Shown one piece after another: positions 1 through 11,195 of a DNA stretch of 64,000 nucleotides. The position numbers were made by a program, and so were the translations under genes. Every line of letters begins with the position of its first letter. The stretch's first letter is position 1. Source of the stretch: Morella rubra (Eukaryota > Streptophyta > Magnoliopsida > Fagales > Myricaceae); contig CM025856.1 of NCBI GenBank assembly GCA_003952965.2, forward strand, positions 13,224,386-13,288,385. Direction: 5' to 3'. Under the pieces are notes generated by a model. It saw nothing but the letters and a program-made list of their open reading frames with translations. It ran no database searches and was not told the DNA's origin.

Positions 1-1350
1 ATCCTACTCCAGCGATCATCCCAACCAAGTTGTTCAATTATACAGACCAGTTTATAAGAACAACATATAACATAAGAACAGAATAGAACAATAGAAGTTC
101 AAGAGATCAACAGAAGCAACGATACTACTCCCTCTTTTGGTAAGAAGTGAGCCAAAGAGAACTAGTTGGAGTCATTAGCATCATAATAGAAATGGGCAGT
201 AGCCTCTCTATCAGCTCGCCATCAAAAGGCGAGTCAGAACTTTCAGGATCCTCAACCATCTATGTAAAACTATTATAATTAGACCATCATGGATATAATA
301 AAAATTTTACCTCAGGACACAACAATATGAATAAATTCTAGGCTAAAAGTATATGATAATTTTTTTCATAAACTACTTTGAACATAATTTTTTTTAATCC
401 AAAAAAAAAACTTCAAGTTATAGTTTATGTTTTTTTTTTTTTTAAAATTCTGACTTTCAAACAAAGCATGTGACCCGAACGCATTATGTGAAATACCCAA
501 AACAAAAATGAATCAAGGTTACTCGAACCTAGATTCCTTTCCCACATTCTTTTAGACTATTTATACTATATACCCAAACACTTAAGCACTTAAACCGAAT
601 AAACATATTGTCACTAACTAATAATTTTGTTAATGAAATATGTATTTTAGAGTTAAGTAGAACTTTAGCTAAACAACTATACTTCATAAAAGCCATTATC
701 AATGAGAAATTTCAAAAAAATTGCTTATATGAAAAAGGGGAAATTTTTGAAAACTTAGATCTCTTATTCACCAAATAGTCGGCACAAGTTTAATCTAGAT
801 TGACAAATGCATGGAATAGTATGAAAAACATATGAAATATGAGAAGAAAATGCAAAACCCATTGACTAGGAGACAACCCAAATCCATTTCGGGACCACAT
901 GACCACAAGTAAACACAAATTTCGCATTTAGTCAATATAAAATGGAGAGAGAGAGAGAGAGAGATTTGTACCTTGTCACGGAGTAAGTGAAGCATAACCA
1001 AAATAGTAGGAGAAAGATTCAACAGAGAAAGACAAAAAGCAAAGAGGAGACCCATGACACTTGAGAGGAACACGAACGATGCAAGGAGAAAAAGAGAACT
1101 AAAGGGGGTGTCAGCAAAGTGTTAGGGTAAAAGCGATTCACAAGGGTAATATTGGAAGGGTAAGGTAAAAAGAAGAAAAAGCAACATAAAAAAAAAGTTA
1201 GTGGACTTTTGAACTTAAAATAACTATGTGTTTGAACTTTTTACTTTTGACTCTTTTAACAACTTCGGACATGGGCTTTTTATACTTTATTTAGTAAGGC
1301 TAAACACGCACTAAGTTGTTTACACACATCCCATTGAATTCAACACTTGG
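1..1350 (-). mobile_element. Diverged copia 3' region (minus)
   Basis: Read on the minus strand this resembles 15,850-16,950 and 18,230-18,480 of the plus copy. Shared landmarks are a splice-donor-like GACAAG|GTACAA followed by a CT microsatellite (about 950-985), the 'gtggtcccgaaat' block near 890, and a terminal block near 130-170 ('aagaagtgagccaaa') that recurs at 37,460. The ORF relic present between these blocks in the plus copy is missing here. No intact coding sequence is visible. Confidence 0.6.
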
Positions 1351-1637
1351 AAAATTTTTCACTCTTTCCTCCATTGTAGCTGAGCTGAGTCTTCTCTTCC
1401 AGCAGAATACACTATTGCACAGACGTCAGATAAACTTCGCATACACATCTAACCTCAAATTAATTGCAGAAAAATAAAGAATTAATGTAAATTCACTAAG
1501 GTTTCTTCATGTGCCAAAAATTAATACACACATCAAAATAAGATATAGAACATTTTATAACAGATTAGATGATGAAATATTATTTAACTTCCTAGACAAA
1601 AATAAGTGACTAATTTATCAAATATAAACAAATTATT

Positions 1638-1976
1638 TTAAGGCATTTGACAAATACCAACAGCTTGCCTTAATTCAAATCTTGCCGAATCAAGTGGTTT
1701 TGTAAATAAATCAGCAAGTTGATTTTCTGTAGGTATATGTTCAATAGCAATAATTTGTTTTTCTACGAAGTCACGTATAAAATGATGCCTAATATCTATA
1801 TGCTTTGTTCTTGAGTGTTGTACAGGATTTTTAGAAATATTAATTGTACTCTTATTATCACAATAAATAAGCATAGAATCTTGACGAATATCATAATCAA
1901 AGAGCATTTGTATCATCCACAAGAGTTGTGTACAACAACTACCCAGGGCTATATATTCGGCCTCAGCAGTAGACAA
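1638..1976 (-). pseudogene. copia RNase H fragment
   Basis: C-terminal RNase H of a Ty1/copia polyprotein. Typical copia features are the start STAEAEYIALG, the catalytic-region CDNKSTI, SRTKHIDIRHHFIRD and the end NQLADLFTKPL. The fragment ends at a natural stop, so it is the true 3' end of pol. Upstream frames are broken, so it cannot be expressed as part of a polyprotein. The mirror copy is at 14,835-15,531, where the same domain has an extra in-frame stop and several substitutions. Confidence 0.93.
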
Positions 1977-2582
1977 AGATATGAAACTTTGCTTCTTACT
2001 AAGCCAAGCAACAAATTAGTACCCAAGTAGAAACATCCACCAAATGTACTCTTTCTATCATCTGAATTTCCTGCCCAGTCAGCATCAGTGTATCCTACTA
2101 AATGAGTGTTAGATTCTTTAGATACCAAATACCATAATCAATAGTACCATTAACATAGCGAATTATTTTCTTCACTGCATCCAGATGGATTCTTTGGGAT
2201 TTGCCTGAAATCTAGCACATATCCCTACACTAAAAGATATATCTGGTCTGCTAGCAGTTAATATAGAAGACTACCTATCATGCTCGATACAGGTTGATCA
2301 ACATTTTTACCAGAAGAATCAGCACTCAATTTTACCGAGGTATTCATGGGAACTTTGGTATGTTTCTTATTGTCCAATCCAAAACGTTTGACTAAGTTCT
2401 TTGCATATTTTGATTGAGTTATAAATAACCCATCACTTGCATTGTTTAATTTGCAACCAAGAAAATAATGTAATTCACCTTACCATACTCATTTCAAATT
2501 CCTTTTTCATTGATTCTGCAAACTCATTAGCAAGTGATCTTTTGGTGAACGAGCATTATATCATCTACATAAATTTGAGCTA

Positions 2583-3479
2583 TTATAAGATGTTTGTTAA
2601 TTTCTTTATAAAAAAGAGTGCGATCAACACCTCCTCTAGCAAAACATTTTCAAGCAAATAAGTAGTCAATCTTTCATACCAAGCTCTAGGAGCTTGCTTT
2701 AAACCATAAAGAGCTTTCTTAAGCTTGTAAACATGATTAGGATACTTAGGATCTACAAACCCTTTTGGTTGTTCTACAAAAACTCTTCTTGAAGAATACC
2801 ATTTAAAAATGGATTTTACATCCATTTGATATAATTTAAAACCCATTGAACAAGATATGGCTAATAAAATTCGATGGATTCTAATCTTAGCTACTGGTGC
2901 AAAAGTTTCATCAAAATCGATGCCTTCTATTTGTGAGTAGCCTTGAGCTACAAGACAGGCTTTATTTCTAACCACTACATCATTTTCATCTGATTTGTTC
3001 TTATAGATCCATTTTGTACCAATAATATTATTATTAGTAGGTCTAGGTACTAGGCACCACATATCATTCCTAATAAATTGATTTGGCTCATCATGCATGG
3101 CATTAACCCAACATTCATCCTTTAAAGCATCATTAATATTTTTCGGTTCAAACAAAGACACATAGCATGAATATGAAATTTGGTTTAGAACTTTACCTCT
3201 TAACCTCATACCTTCATTGATCTGACCAATGACATTTTGTTTAGGATGATTCAATTTCACTCGTGAAGAGGGTTCTTTAGCTTCATCAAAGTCAGAGTCT
3301 TTGTTTCCATCAGACTCCGTGTCAACTTGATCATTCTTTTTCTCAGTTAATTCCGAATACTCTGTAGCTTCATGCTCTTCTTCAACCTGATTTTTTTGTT
3401 CCTCAAAGGTATTCTTAAGATCATTCAGGTTAGTAGCAACATATAAATCATCATCTATTTTGACATTAATAGTTTCCAT
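2583..3479 (-). pseudogene. copia reverse transcriptase fragment
   Basis: RVT_2-type copia reverse transcriptase, N-terminal part, preceded by an acidic linker rich in E, D and K. Recognisable blocks are TKWIYKNKSDE, ACLVAQGYSQIEGIDF, ETFAPVAKI and KALYGLKQAPRAWYERL. The YVDD active-site segment lies just downstream at about 2,560-2,575 in another frame, so a frameshift near 2,600 separates it. The linker and first RT part have a near-identical mirror at 13,688-14,188. A dead relic of an autonomous element. Confidence 0.93.
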
Positions 3480-3499
3480 AACAGTGAGAGTACGTAAAT

Positions 3500-4330
3500 T
3501 ATAAACTCGATAAGCTCTACTTGATGATGAATATCCTAAAAATATTCCTTCATCACTATGTCAAACTTACTAAGTTTTCTCTATCACGTAGAATATAACA
3601 CTTACTACCAAATATTTTAAAATACTTCACTGTAGGTCTTTTTCCATACCATATTTCATAAGGAGTTTTATGAGTTTTAGGACGAAGATAGACAGATTTA
3701 TAATATGACATGCAGTGTTTATTGCTTCACCCCAAAATTTTTTGGCAATACCTTTACCTGTGAAGCATAACCCAAGCCATTTCTTGAAGAACTCGTTCTT
3801 CCTTTCAACTACTCCATTTTGTTGTGGAGTAATAGGTGCTGAAAATTCTTGATGTATTCCTTCATCATGGCAAAATGTTTGAAAGCTTGAATTATCGAAC
3901 TCTGTCCCATGGTCACTTTGAATTCTTGAAATTTTACATCCTTGTTCATTTTGCAAACGATTACAAAGTCTTTTAACCTTCTCAAAAGGTTTCAGACTTT
4001 TCTCTTAGAACTCAATCCAAGTGAACCTGGAAAAATCATCTACAACAACAAGTATGTATTTTCTGCCACCAAGACTTTCAATCTTTGTTGGCCCCATTAA
4101 ATCCATATGTAATAATTCTAAACATTTTGAAGTAGAATATTAGTTGTCTTTTTATGAGATGTTCTAATTTGTTTACCAAGTTGACAAGGTCCACATACTT
4201 TGTCAACTATCTTAGCTAATTTAGGAACACCATCAACTAGATTAGAAATGTTAGATAAGTCTCGATAATTTAAGTGACCTAATCTTTGATGCCAAAGATG
4301 AGATATATCAATTTTGAGCTATTGCAAGGA
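3500..4330 (-). pseudogene. copia integrase fragment
   Basis: GAG-pre-integrase and integrase core of a copia element, spread over more than one frame. The best piece (3,627-3,956) shows IQSDHGTEFDNS with the second catalytic Asp, and PQQNGVVERKN with the catalytic Glu. The first catalytic Asp (HMDLMGP) and the zinc-binding H/C region can be read at 4,070-4,300. A one-base indel after VVERKN shifts the frame compared with the mirror copy, which reads on normally. Non-functional. Confidence 0.9.
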
Positions 4331-4442
4331 TACACATCATCTAATAACTAGTCCATAGCAATTATCCGATGTACGAGTTCCACTAAAAATAGATTTACCT
4401 TTCGAATTAATCACAAAACAATTATTTTTGGTGAATTTAACA

Positions 4443-4892
4443 TCAAGACCAAATCACATATTGACTTATACTTAATAAATTTGATTTTAAACCTTGCACA
4501 TAGAACACATCATTAAAAATCAAATTACCAGGGAGAGTTATAGATCCTTTACCAAGAATTTCAGACTTGCTTCCATCTCCAAAAGTTACAGCACCTCCTT
4601 TGCTATCTTTAAAAGTTGTGAAGAGACTTTTATCTCCACACATGTGTTTGGAGCAACCGCTGTCAAGGTACCAAATAAAATTGCTCTTTGCCTTTAAGGC
4701 AATATGTGCTACAAAACAAGAGTTAGTCTCTTTCTTTCTCCAAATCAACTTTTGATTAATTACAGGATTTAGCTTTTGATTTATAAGCTGAATTTGTTGA
4801 GATAACATACTTACTTGACTTATCAACTTATCAAATTCAGACTTTGATACATCATTTGAAAATGAAAAAACATGTCTATTTTCATTTCTCAA
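4443..4892 (-). pseudogene. copia gag end and protease fragment
   Basis: 149 codons covering the end of gag and the aspartic protease. The catalytic triad is present as WYLDSGCSKHM, followed by KGSITLPG and VFYVQGLKSNLLSISQ, typical of copia proteases. The CCHC zinc knuckle and the whole upstream gag are absent: the element is 5'-truncated here and joins directly to an LTR-like segment. The mirror copy (12,445-12,813) has lost bases exactly at the DSG codons. Confidence 0.88.
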
Positions 4893-5253
4893 GAAAAGTA
4901 GCAGAACCTATTCATCCCCCCTCTAGGTTCGGCTAGTGTTGGTTTTGAGTCTTAAATCTTTTATTTAATTGGTATCAAAGCGGAGTATAAATCATGTAAA
5001 TCAGAATCTAAATCTTAGATTCTTTATAGCCAAGAACACCTAACAATTCTCAGCTTGTTGTTCAACGATTATTAACACTTAATCAAGAACAATGTAAACT
5101 AACCAATCAAACTTAATACCCAGAAAACATGTCCAGATGTGTATTTTTACTGCTATCTTCAATTCTTCATAGGAGCTTCATTACACCTTTATATCTCAGA
5201 AATTAAAACTTAGTTACATACGAAGTAAAGCCAACTAAGATTATTCCCTAACA
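4893..5253. mobile_element. LTR-like terminal segment, left
   Basis: About 360 bases ending in TATTCCCTAACA, the inverse of TGTTAGGGAATA, which also starts the segments at 11,913 and 21,498 and ends the one at 34,350. Four copies with a shared sharp end are what LTR termini look like. It contains TGGTATCAAAGCGG at 4,970-4,983, close to the initiator-tRNA-Met primer-binding site of many plant copia elements, but pointing towards the palindrome centre, opposite to the adjoining pol. The segment is therefore rearranged and not a simple 5' LTR. Confidence 0.6.
4970..4983 (+). other. Primer-binding-site-like sequence
   Basis: TGGTATCAAAGCGG resembles the common plant retrotransposon site complementary to the 3' end of initiator tRNA-Met (TGGTATCAGAGC). 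The mirror copy lies near 12,185-12,198. Its orientation is opposite to the neighbouring copia pol fragments, so it probably belongs to a different, lost element or to a rearranged end. Confidence 0.45.
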
Positions 5254-6409
5254 ACCTTTAAATACTCCGGATTTTGTATAGTCCTATCATAGAATCTAAA
5301 GGTGATTTGATCTGGTGTCTGGCATAGTTTTGGGAGAGGGGTGGGGGAAAAACGTTGCTATTAAAAAAAATTCATGTTTTACAGGTAAAACCACTTGTTT
5401 TTTGCAAATAGGGGCCACCAGAATCAATTAAGCCGGGTACCGAGAACCCGATGCCGGTGCCCGTGGAGCCGAAATTTTTTTGTGTGGTTGAACACCCATA
5501 GGTGTGGCTAAGCTTGGTTAGAAAAAGTGGGGAATAGGAGAATAAGATGTAGAGTTTGCTAGGTTAAAAAGAAAGAGAGACTAAAAAAACAAATGGAGGA
5601 ATGAGATTTAAGTGTTTCTCTTTTTTTTTTAAAGGTAACGAGAGAAATCCGGGCACCCATTCATGTGCATCGAGCTCAAACAAACCTGGCCCAATATATG
5701 CACGAGTTGGGTTCAACACCAAGGGAAACCCCGAGCCGTGCAGCCCTCCCACGCCACACATGCTTCCCTCTTTCTTTCTCTCTATTTTATTCTTTTTAGC
5801 CGCACCTCTCATCTATCTCATTTATTCTCTCTTTTTCTTTTTAACCTAGTCTCATCTTTCTCTCTCTGTCTCTCCCTTCTTTTTCTCTCATTGATGTTGA
5901 AACCATGAGAAAATAGAATAAAAGAAAGAAGAAAAGGAGAGAAGAATATGTGCGGCTAAGAGAGAAAAAGAAGGAGAGAGAGAGAGAGAGAGAGAGAGAT
6001 AAGACTAGGTTAAAAAGAAAAACTGAGAATAAATAAGAGAGATGAGAGGTGCGGCTAAAAAGAATAAAATAGAGAAAAAGAAAGAGTGATTCGGCTAAAA
6101 GGAAAAAAAGAGAAAGAAAAGAGGGGGAAGAGTCGGCCAAGGAGAGAAGAAAAAGGGGGAGAGAGAGAGAGAGAGAGTAGGGAAAAAGCGACTAGATTAG
6201 AAAAAGTGGAGAAAGGGAGAATAAGATGGAGGATTTGCTAAGTTAAAAAGAAAGAGAGTGTAAAAAGAAAGATGGAGAGCTGAGATTGAAGTGTCTGTTA
6301 TCTCTTTATTGAATTACAACATTGTCATTAATGAGGCTCTCTTGCACTACCATGTGTCATAGTAGACTGTCCCTTGTCCTCTACAAGTCCAAAAAGTAAT
6401 TAATTATAT
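5254..6409. repeat. Purine-rich palindrome-arm DNA
   Basis: Non-coding sequence dominated by GA/AG-rich tracts, including a pure GA run near 5,970-5,999 and two diverged direct copies of a block containing 'ggttaaaaagaaa' and 'gatgagaggtgcggctaaa'. Open frames of about 80-99 codons exist on both strands only because long purine runs lack stops. The same sequence recurs inverted at 10,758-11,912 with almost no changes. Such GA-rich leaders are common near LTRs of plant retrotransposons. Confidence 0.6.
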
Positions 6410-6955
6410 GGGAAATTAGCAGTTTAGTCCTTGGGTTTTGGACACTTTTTCAATTTAGTCCTTCACTTTCAACTTTCAAAAATTTAGTCCTTGAATATTC
6501 TTTTTTACAAAAACACCCTTCCGTCACTCCTCCGTCCAACTAATTAACGATGCTCTCTGCCACGTCAGCAACGATGACACGTGGCATCACTTTAGCGCCA
6601 GATCAGAGGACAGCAGACCAGCAGACCAATAGACCAGTAGACCAGACCATACAGCAGACCAGAATACCCAACCAGCAGACCAGACCAACAGACACAGACC
6701 AGCAGACCATACCAGCAAACTAGCAGACCATACCAGACTAGTGAAACGATGAGTTTTGATTATTTCGGTGACATGGCTACTGACGTGTTAAGAAGATGAC
6801 GTGGCAGAGAGCACGTTAATTATTTGGACGGACGAGTGACGGAATGGTGTTTTTGTAAGAAAATGAATATTCAAGGACTAAATTTTTGAAAGTTTGAAAG
6901 TGAAGGACTAAATTGCAAAAGCGCCCAAAACTTAGGACTAAAATTATAATTTCCC
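6410..6955. mobile_element. Mutator-like non-autonomous element
   Basis: A 546-bp element with imperfect terminal inverted repeats of about 90 bases beginning GGGAAATTA and containing repeated 'TTTAGTCC' blocks ('CAATTTAGTCCTTCAC', 'AATTTAGTCCTTGAATATTC'). Flanks TAATTATAT and TAATTTATC could be a decayed 9-bp target duplication, as expected for Mutator-like elements. The middle is a CAGACCAG-type minisatellite (about 6,600-6,730) flanked by CACGTGGCA-type sequence. No transposase is present. The mirror copy is at 10,195-10,757. Confidence 0.6.
6600..6735. repeat. CAGACCAG minisatellite, left arm
   Basis: Irregular tandem array built from 'cagaccag', 'cagaccata' and 'cagaccaa' words inside the Mutator-like element. 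In the mirror element (10,425-10,560) the flanks match almost base for base, but the order and number of the words differ. The array has therefore changed since the arms were copied, or one arm is misassembled here. Confidence 0.75.
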
Positions 6956-7610
6956 TAATTTATCACCCTGCACAAAAATACTTAGTTATCTCATGACATC
7001 ATGTAATGAAATTAAAATCATAAAATAATTACAATGCCAACAATTTTAGTGCAAATGATAATAAAAAAAATAATTTTAGAATGTGTGGACACGGTATGAC
7101 TTAAGTACAACAAGTCAAAATGAAAAAAAATTACATGTGCAATAACTTAAATCTAAAGTCATAGAAATTCAACAATTAAATAAAAACTTAGATTTATGCC
7201 TCTTAACTATTTTTTCATCTAAAACCAATATTTGAACCGATAAATAATTAATATTATATTAATTTTAACTATACTATTCATATAATATTCTAGCTCAATC
7301 ACAATAATCGGCCAAGAGGTGTAGGTCGTGCAATCCTGAGAATAGACGATCGCTCGCTACATTGTGACAATTGAACGTCTTCAAATTGGATGATCGCTCG
7401 TTCCCCATGTATTCGATCGTCAATCCTTTACGTTCGATTAATGGTCATCGATGCTGGGATGGCGGATAATAGATGTCCGATCATCCCTTATTTATCATAC
7501 GTCAATCGACCTTCTTAAACTTTCGCTCAATGGTCGTGAATGACGGGATGATAGATATCTAATCATCCGTTTTTTGACGTCTGATCGTCCTTAGATGTTC
7601 GCTCGATCAT
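6956..7610. repeat. AT-rich DNA with degenerate tandem repeats
   Basis: AT-rich non-coding DNA to about 7,300, then about 300 bases rich in 'gatcgctcg', 'cgttcgat' and 'gatgatcg' words. Two loosely similar units of roughly 90-100 bases start near 7,431 and 7,524 (each with 'aatggtc', 'gggatg' and 'atagat' in order). No gene is seen. Mirror at 9,541-10,194. Confidence 0.5.
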
Positions 7611-7899
7611 CAGTGGCGGAGCTAGGATTTTCTTGTTAAGGGGGCTAGACTAATTAAATAATATTATTAAAAATGAAATTCAAATATTATAGGACAAAAA
7701 AATTTACAAAGTAATTTGTTCTAAGTTAACCTTGATTTAAAACTAAAACAGGTACAGAAAAATTTATCTTATCAACTTGATTGTATATATACTCAAGAAA
7801 AGTACACAAAAGCATACTGATTTCCTATTACAGTCCACAAAAATATATCTTATTTAGATATACTAAAAAAAAGGTACGCAAAAGCATACTAATTTCCTA

Positions 7900-8530
7900 T
7901 TACAGAGCAACTCGACGACTCTTTAAAAAGTCGAAATCATCTATTAACATTTCTATGCTAACAATTGCAGCAATTTCTTTCTCAATATAGATAACTAAAG
8001 AATTTGCAAGAAATTCATCTTCCATCTTGTTGCGAAGTCTTGTTTTAATGATTTTCATGGCTGAAAAAGCTCGCTCTGTAGTAGCTGTTGAAACTGGAAG
8101 AGTTAACACAAGACGAATCAATCTATCAATCAAATAGAAAATCTTTGACTTTCTTGTTTCCATCAATTTTCGGCATAACTCAGAAATTGTAGACAAACTT
8201 TTGAAATCGGGATCGCGAGACACATCACACTTAAAGGTTTGCAATTGATATCTCAACTGAATCTTTTCTTGCTCTGTAAAATCTTCAGGGTAAAATTTGT
8301 CAACAAGTCTACAAATATCATCGAGCTCGACCTGACTTGTACAAAGCATTCATATCAAGAACTTCAATATCATATTTTTCACAAAATGACTTCACATTCT
8401 CAAGAAAGGCATCCCAACCATTTTCTCTCAACTCTTGAATAAGCTCTTTTGTAGTTTTGACCAAATGCATAGCATTCAAAATGTCTTAAGTTTCTTGTTG
8501 TAGTGCTTGACATAGACAATAAGAAAATCC
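7900..8530 (-). pseudogene. hAT transposase C-terminal relic, left
   Basis: The longest frame (7,900-8,349) encodes a hAT C-terminal dimerisation domain, with LTLPVSTATTERAFSAMK (TERAFS core) followed by KTRLRNKMEDEFL. Upstream in the same direction lies NAMHLVKTTKELIQELRE and VKSFCEKYDIEV, typical of the TTF-type/ZMYM1-like plant hAT group. An in-frame stop precedes DILNAM, and a deletion joins MNALYKSGRAR to the dimerisation part. The N-terminal zinc finger and the RNase H-like core with its DDE residues are absent. Confidence 0.9.
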
Positions 8531-8639
8531 CATGATTTCTTACACCAAATGCAAAATAAATACAAACTCAAATGATATCATAACCTTGTATGCTGCATTT
8601 GGTGTTAAAGAATCACTTGGGATTTTCTTATTGTCTATG

Positions 8640-9226
8640 TCAAGCACTACAACAAGAAACTTAAGACATTTTGAATGCTATGCATTTGGTCAAAACTACA
8701 AAAGAGCTTATTCAAGAGTTGAGAGAAAATGGTTGGGATGCCTTTCTTGAGAATGTGAAGTCATTTTGTGAAAAATATGATATTGAAGTTCTTGATATGA
8801 ATGCTTTGTACAAGTCAGGTCGAGCTCGATGATATTTGTAGACTTGTTGACAAATTTTACCCTGAAGATTTTACAGAGCAAGAAAAGATTCAGTTGAGAT
8901 ATCAATTGCAAACCTTTAAGTGTGATGTGTCTCGCGATCCCGATTTCAAAAGTTTGTCTACAATTTCTGAGTTATGCCGAAAATTGATGGAAACAAGAAA
9001 GTCAAAGATTTTCTATTTGATTGATAGATTGATTTGTCTTGTGTTAACTCTTCCAGTTTCAACAGCTACTACAGAGCGAGCTTTTTCAGCCATGAAAATC
9101 ATTAAAACAAGACTTCGCAACAAGATGGAAGATGAATTTCTTGCAAATTCTTTAGTTATCTATATTGAGAAAGAAATTGCTGCAATTGTTAGCATAGAAA
9201 TGTTAATAGATGATTTCGACTTTTAA
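8640..9226 (+). pseudogene. hAT transposase C-terminal relic, right
   Basis: Inverted copy of the left relic. The dimerisation-domain frame 8,801-9,226 matches the left over 141 codons with one visible amino-acid change (RLIRLV versus RLICLV). It then stops early because a T run is four bases long here and five on the left, which removes the last eight residues. The upstream part (ALQQET, stop, DILNAM, TTKELIQELRE) is the same as on the left. Confidence 0.9.
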
Positions 9227-9540
9227 AGAGTCGTCGAGTTGCTCTGTAATAGGAAATTAGTATGCTTTTGCGTACCTTTTTTTTAGTATATCTAAATAAG
9301 ATATATTTTTGTGGACTGTAATAGGAAATCAGTATGCTTTTGTGTACTTTTCTTGAGTATATATACAATCAAGTTGATAAGATAAATTTTTCTGTACCTG
9401 TTTTAGTTTTAAATCAAGGTTAACTTAGAACAAATTACTGTTGTAAATTTTTTATGTCCTATAATATTTGAATTTCATTTTTAATAATATTATTTAATTA
9501 GTCTAGCCCCCTTAACAAGAAAATCCTAGCTCCGCCACTG

Positions 9541-10194
9541 ATGATCGAGCGAACATCTAAGGACGATCAGACGTCAAAAAACGGATGATTAGATATCTAT
9601 CATCCCGTCATTCACGACCATTGAGCGAAAGTTTAAGAAGGTCGATTGACGTATGATAAATAAGGGATGATCGGACATCTATTATCCGCCATCCCAGCAT
9701 CGATGACCATTAATCGAACGTAAAGGATTGACGATCGAATACATGGGGAACGAGCGATCATCCAATTTGAAGACGTTCAATTGTCACAATGTAGCGAGCG
9801 ATCGTCTATTCTCAGGATTGCACGACCTACACCTCTTGGCCGATTATTGTGATTGAGCTAGAATATTATATGAATAGTATAGTTAAAATTAATATAATAT
9901 TAATTATTTATCGGTTCAAATATTGGTTTTAGATGAAAAAATAGTTGAAGCATAAATCCAAATTTTTAATTTAATTGTTGAATTTCTATGACTTTAGATT
10001 TAAGTTATTGCACATGTAATTTTTTTTCATTTTGACTTGTTGTACTTAAGTCATACCGTGTCCACACATTCTAAAATTATTTTTTTTATTATCATTTGCA
10101 CTAAAATTGTTGGCATTGTAATTATTTTATGATTTTAATTTCATTACATGATGTCATGAGATAACTAAGTATTTTTGTGCAGGGTGATAAATTA
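9541..10194. repeat. Mirror of 6,956-7,610
   Basis: Reverse complement of the degenerate-repeat and AT-rich block of the left arm, with scattered small differences such as 'agttgaagcataaatccaaatttttaa' against the left-arm sequence near 7,190. No coding potential seen. Confidence 0.7.
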
Positions 10195-10757
10195 GGGAAA
10201 TTATAATTTTAGTCCTAAGTTTTGGGCGCTTTTGCAATTTAGTCCTTCACTTTCAACTTTCAAAAATTTAGTCCTTGAATATTCATTTTTTTACAAAAAC
10301 ACCATTCCGTCACTCGTCCGTCCAAATAATTAACGGTGCTCTCTGCCACGTCATCTTCTTAACACGTCAGTAGCCATGTCACCCGAAATAATCAAAACTC
10401 ATCGTTTCACTAGTCTGGTATGGTCTGCTAGTTTGCTGGTATGGTCTGCTGGTCTGCTAGTCTATTGGTCTGGTCTGCATGTCTGTTGGTATGGTCTGCT
10501 AGTGCTGGTCTGGTCTGTTGGTGTCTGGTCTGGTCTGCTGGTATGGTCTGCTGTCCCGCTGATCTGGCGCTAAAGTGATGCCACGTGTCATCGTTGCTGA
10601 CGTGGCAGAGAGCATCGTTAATTAGTTGGACGGAGGAGTGACGGAAGGGTGTTTTTGTAAAAAAAAGAATATTCAAGGACTAAATTTTTTAAAGTTGAAA
10701 GTGAAGGACTAAATTGAAAAAGTGTCCAAAACCCAAGGACTAAACTGCTAATTTCCC
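10195..10757. mobile_element. Mutator-like element, right arm copy
   Basis: Inverted copy of 6,410-6,955, 563 bp here. The terminal repeats and the CACGTGGCA-flanked unique parts match the left copy closely. The internal CAGACCAG minisatellite (about 10,425-10,560) is arranged differently and is somewhat longer. An open frame at 10,376-10,573 is only this repeat read as Leu/Val/Trp/Ser and is not a gene. Confidence 0.6.
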
Positions 10758-11164
10758 ATATAATTAATTACTTTTTGGACTTGTAGAGGACAAGGGACAG
10801 TCTACTATGACACATGGTAGTGCAAGAGAGCCTCATTAATGACAATGTTGTAATTCAATAAAGAGATAACAGACACTTCAATCTCAGCTCTCCATCTTTC
10901 TTTTTACACTCTCTTTCTTTTTAACTTAGCAAATCCTCCATCTTATTCTCCCTTTCTCCACTTTTTCTAATCTAGTCGCTTTTTCCCTACTCTCTCTCTC
11001 TCTCTCTCCCCTTTTTTTCTCTCCTTGGCCGACTCTTCCCCCTCTTTTCTTTCTTTTTTTTCCTTTTAAGCCGAATCACTCTTTCTTTTTCTCTATTTTA
11101 TTTTTTTAGCCGCACCTCTCATCTCTCTTATTTATTCTCAGTTTTTCTTTTTAACCTAGTCTTA

Positions 11165-11195
<31 letters not shown>

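Larger units (their letters stand above)
1..8555. repeat. Palindrome 1, left arm
   Basis: This arm is the reverse complement of the sequence to the right of a centre near 8,575. Mirror pairs I could place are 7,611 with 9,540 (hAT ends), 5,253 with 11,913 (LTR-like ends) and 1,638 with 15,531 (copia stop codons). All three sums lie near 17,160, so the arms stay equal in length for about 7 kb. From about 4,900 inwards the arms are nearly identical. In the copia part they differ by many substitutions. In the first 1.3 kb they are only loosely similar, and about 1.3 kb present in the right arm is missing here. The arm runs off the window start. Confidence 0.9.
7611..9540. mobile_element. hAT relic at the centre of palindrome 1
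   Basis: Both ends carry CAGTGGCGGAGCTAGGATTT, a terminal repeat typical of a widespread group of plant hAT elements, and both halves contain the same hAT transposase remnant in inverted orientation. A normal hAT insertion has 8-bp direct repeats outside its ends. Here the outer 8 bases are TCGATCAT and ATGATCGA, reverse complements of each other. So this is one end of a hAT element copied as part of the palindrome and not one two-ended transposon. Confidence 0.85.

Noticed and set aside
5564..6140. Open frames of 81-99 codons on both strands in the purine-rich block
   Set aside because: Low-complexity GA/CT tracts lack stops. The same frames recur as mirror images at 11,258-11,602 and show no domain.
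7611..9540. Complete two-ended hAT transposon
   Set aside because: Both halves carry the same transposase C-terminus inverted, the catalytic core is missing, and the outer flanks are mirrored and not direct 8-bp repeats.
10376..10573. 65-codon frame rich in Leu, Val, Trp and Ser
   Set aside because: It is the CAGACCAG minisatellite read in one frame. The mirrored array with a different word order does not preserve it.
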